This document shows positions 62,921 to 64,000 of a stretch of DNA of 64,000 nt, piece by piece. Every line of letters starts with the position of its first letter. Within the stretch, counting starts at the first letter, position 1. The DNA lies in NCBI GenBank assembly GCA_037501455.1, contig CM074865.1:83650501-83714500 (forward strand), written 5' to 3'. A program made the position numbers and the translations under genes. The notes beneath the pieces are model-generated. The model was given only the letters and a program-made list of their open reading frames with translations. It had not been told where the DNA came from and made no database searches. The stretch is from Lantana camara. Its lineage: Eukaryota; Streptophyta; Magnoliopsida; Lamiales; Verbenaceae.

Positions 62921-64000
62921 TTTATTTCTATTATGTATTTGGATGAATTCGTCCACTCTAACCACCTATTTCACTAATTTATGAACAATCATCCATTGTT
63001 TTTCCATGTGTGATAAGATATATACGAGTTTTTGATCTCATCAAAAAATTGCAAAAGCTGTAAAGGGTGCCTTTTGACTCTGGTCAAAATTTCAAATTCA
63101 TTTCTATGGAGTATTTGGAAGAATTTGGCTACTCTATCCACCTATTTCCCTTATTTATGAATGATCATGCATATTTTTTCCATGTGTGATAAGATATACA
63201 CGAGTTTCTGGAATCATCCAAAATTGAAAAAGTTGTAAGGCGACTCGTTTTAACTCTAGCCAAAATTTCAAATTCATTTCTATGGAGTATGTGGACGAAT
63301 ATGACCAGTCTAACCACCCATTTCACTTATTTATGGACGATCATGCATAGTTTTTCCATGTGTGATAAGATATACACAAGTCTCTGAACTCATTAAAAAA
63401 TTGAAAAAGCTGTAAGGGGGACGGACCCCTTTTGACTCTGGCCAAAATTTCAAATTCATTTCCATGGAGTATTTGGACGAATATGACCACTCTAACCACC
63501 CATTTCACTTATTTATGAATGATCATACATAGTTTTTCCATGTGTGATAAGATATACACGAGTTTCTGGACTCATCAAAAAAGGGAAAAAGCTGTAAATG
63601 GGACCCCTTTTGATTCTAACCAAAATTTCAAATTCATTTCTATGGAGTAATTGGAAGCATATGACCAGTCTAACCACCCATTTCACTTATTTATGAACGA
63701 TCATGCATAGTTTTTCCATGTGTGATAAGTTGTACAAGAGTTTCTGAACTCATCAAAAAATTGAAAAAGCTGTAAGGGGGACCCCCCTTTTTACTCTGGC
63801 CAAAATTTCAAATTCATTTCTATGCAGTATTTGGACGCATATGACCACTCTAACCACTCATTTCACTTATTTATGAACGATGATGCATAGTTTTTCCATG
63901 TGTGAGAAGATATACACTAGTTTCTGTGACTCATCAAAAAATTGGAAAAGCTGTAAGGGGGACCCCTTTTGACTCTGGCCAAAATTTCAAACTCATTTCT

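Larger units (their letters stand above)
1..64000 (+). repeat. Tandem satellite array, ~178 bp monomer, probable centromeric satellite
   Basis: Seen: the same ~178 bp unit recurs from the first to the last base. Landmarks in order are CATAGTTTTTCC, GATAAGATA, ACGAGTTTCTGGACTCATC, an A-tract pair around TTG, GCTGTAAGGGGGACC, TTTTGACTCTGG, AAAATTTCAAATTCATTTC, TATGGAGTATTTGGACGAA, GACCACTCTAACCACC and ATTTATGAACGATCATG. Most units are 176-178 bp, and all of them are in one orientation. No inversion, transposon or unique sequence interrupts them. One consensus unit counts 65 G+C in 178. Known: tandem satellites of 150-180 bp with HORs mark many plant and animal centromeres. Inferred: centromeric or pericentromeric heterochromatin of a eukaryote, most likely a plant. 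The species is not recognised, and the sequence does not resemble what I recall of Arabidopsis CEN180 or human alpha satellite. The repeat identity is certain; the centromere role is moderately likely. Confidence 0.97.
62821..64000 (+). repeat. Diverged monomers beyond the HOR domains
   Basis: About 6.6 monomers, none matching another at a short regular offset. The first two keep the intact sequence from which the deleted monomer at 49.2 kb derives (TTTTTGATCTCATC near 63030, GGCTACTCTATCCACC near 63127). Others carry rare changes: GGGGGACGGACCCC near 63417, AAAAAAGGGAAAAAG near 63578, GATAAGTTGTACAAG near 63725 and GAGAAGATATACAC near 63904. They look like older, less homogenised satellite, and the array continues past the window end. 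Confidence 0.85.

Noticed and set aside
1..64000. CRISPR array
   Set aside because: The repeat is ~178 bp, contiguous and without spacers between short direct repeats; there are no cas genes.
1..64000. CENP-B box or other named centromere protein site
   Set aside because: I looked for the TTCG....A..CGGG core in the consensus and in the TTCGGG variants and did not find a match with correct spacing.
1..64000. Identity with Arabidopsis CEN180 or human alpha satellite
   Set aside because: Similar in length only; the landmark sequences do not agree with what I recall of either family. I therefore name no species.
1..64000. Telomere repeat, rRNA, tRNA or transposon ends
   Set aside because: TTTAGGAACAACC only superficially resembles a telomere unit and occurs singly. 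No rRNA or tRNA motif, long terminal repeat, terminal inverted repeat or reverse transcriptase frame was seen on either strand.

Overview
The whole 64 kb window is one uninterrupted satellite DNA array. A monomer of about 178 bp (about 36.5% GC by hand count of one consensus unit) is repeated head to tail roughly 360 times, always in the same orientation. I see no unique sequence, transposon, rRNA, tRNA or convincing protein gene, and both window ends lie inside the array. A near-178 bp, AT-rich, nucleosome-scale monomer organised into higher-order repeats (HORs) is what centromeric satellites of eukaryotes look like, and the length is especially common in flowering plants. I do not recognise the monomer as the satellite of a named species. 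Centromere function is therefore an inference, and a subtelomeric or other heterochromatic array remains possible.

Layout. (1) 1-4.9 kb: a 12-monomer HOR of 2,135 bp, itself two diverged 6-mers, in two full copies and one partial copy, followed by a junction and a shortened 149 bp monomer. (2) 5.96-9.51 kb: a 10-mer of about 1,775 bp in two copies. (3) 9.5-14.3 kb: mixed, more diverged monomers. (4) 14.28-25.5 kb: an 11-mer of about 1,954 bp inside a larger segment duplicated at an offset of 5,680 bp. (5) 25.1-34.7 kb: a second family of 11-mers (1,953-1,955 bp) inside a 4,087 bp duplication. (6) 34.7-48.6 kb: an 8-mer (1,419 bp), a 19-mer (3,374 bp) in two almost identical copies, and a 9,412 bp offset linking 32.9-38.1 kb to 42.3-47.5 kb. 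(7) 48.6-51.6 kb: short local repeats, including an 833 bp unit that carries an internally deleted monomer. (8) 51.6-62.8 kb: a 7-mer HOR of 1,242 bp in at least seven copies, interrupted twice by the same alternative monomer cassette. (9) 62.8-64 kb: diverged monomers outside any HOR.

Nothing here works as a set of genes. The biological content is the amplification history: nested, in-register unequal exchange or gene conversion at scales of 0.5, 0.8, 1.2, 1.4, 1.8, 2.0, 2.1, 3.4, 3.7, 4.1, 5.7 and 9.4 kb, each domain using its own HOR. Every monomer also holds an open frame of about 61 codons on the plus strand, and many hold one of 61-76 codons on the minus strand. I treat these as by-products of homogenised repeats. 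All repeat boundaries were read by eye from shared variants and are usually good to within a few tens of bases.
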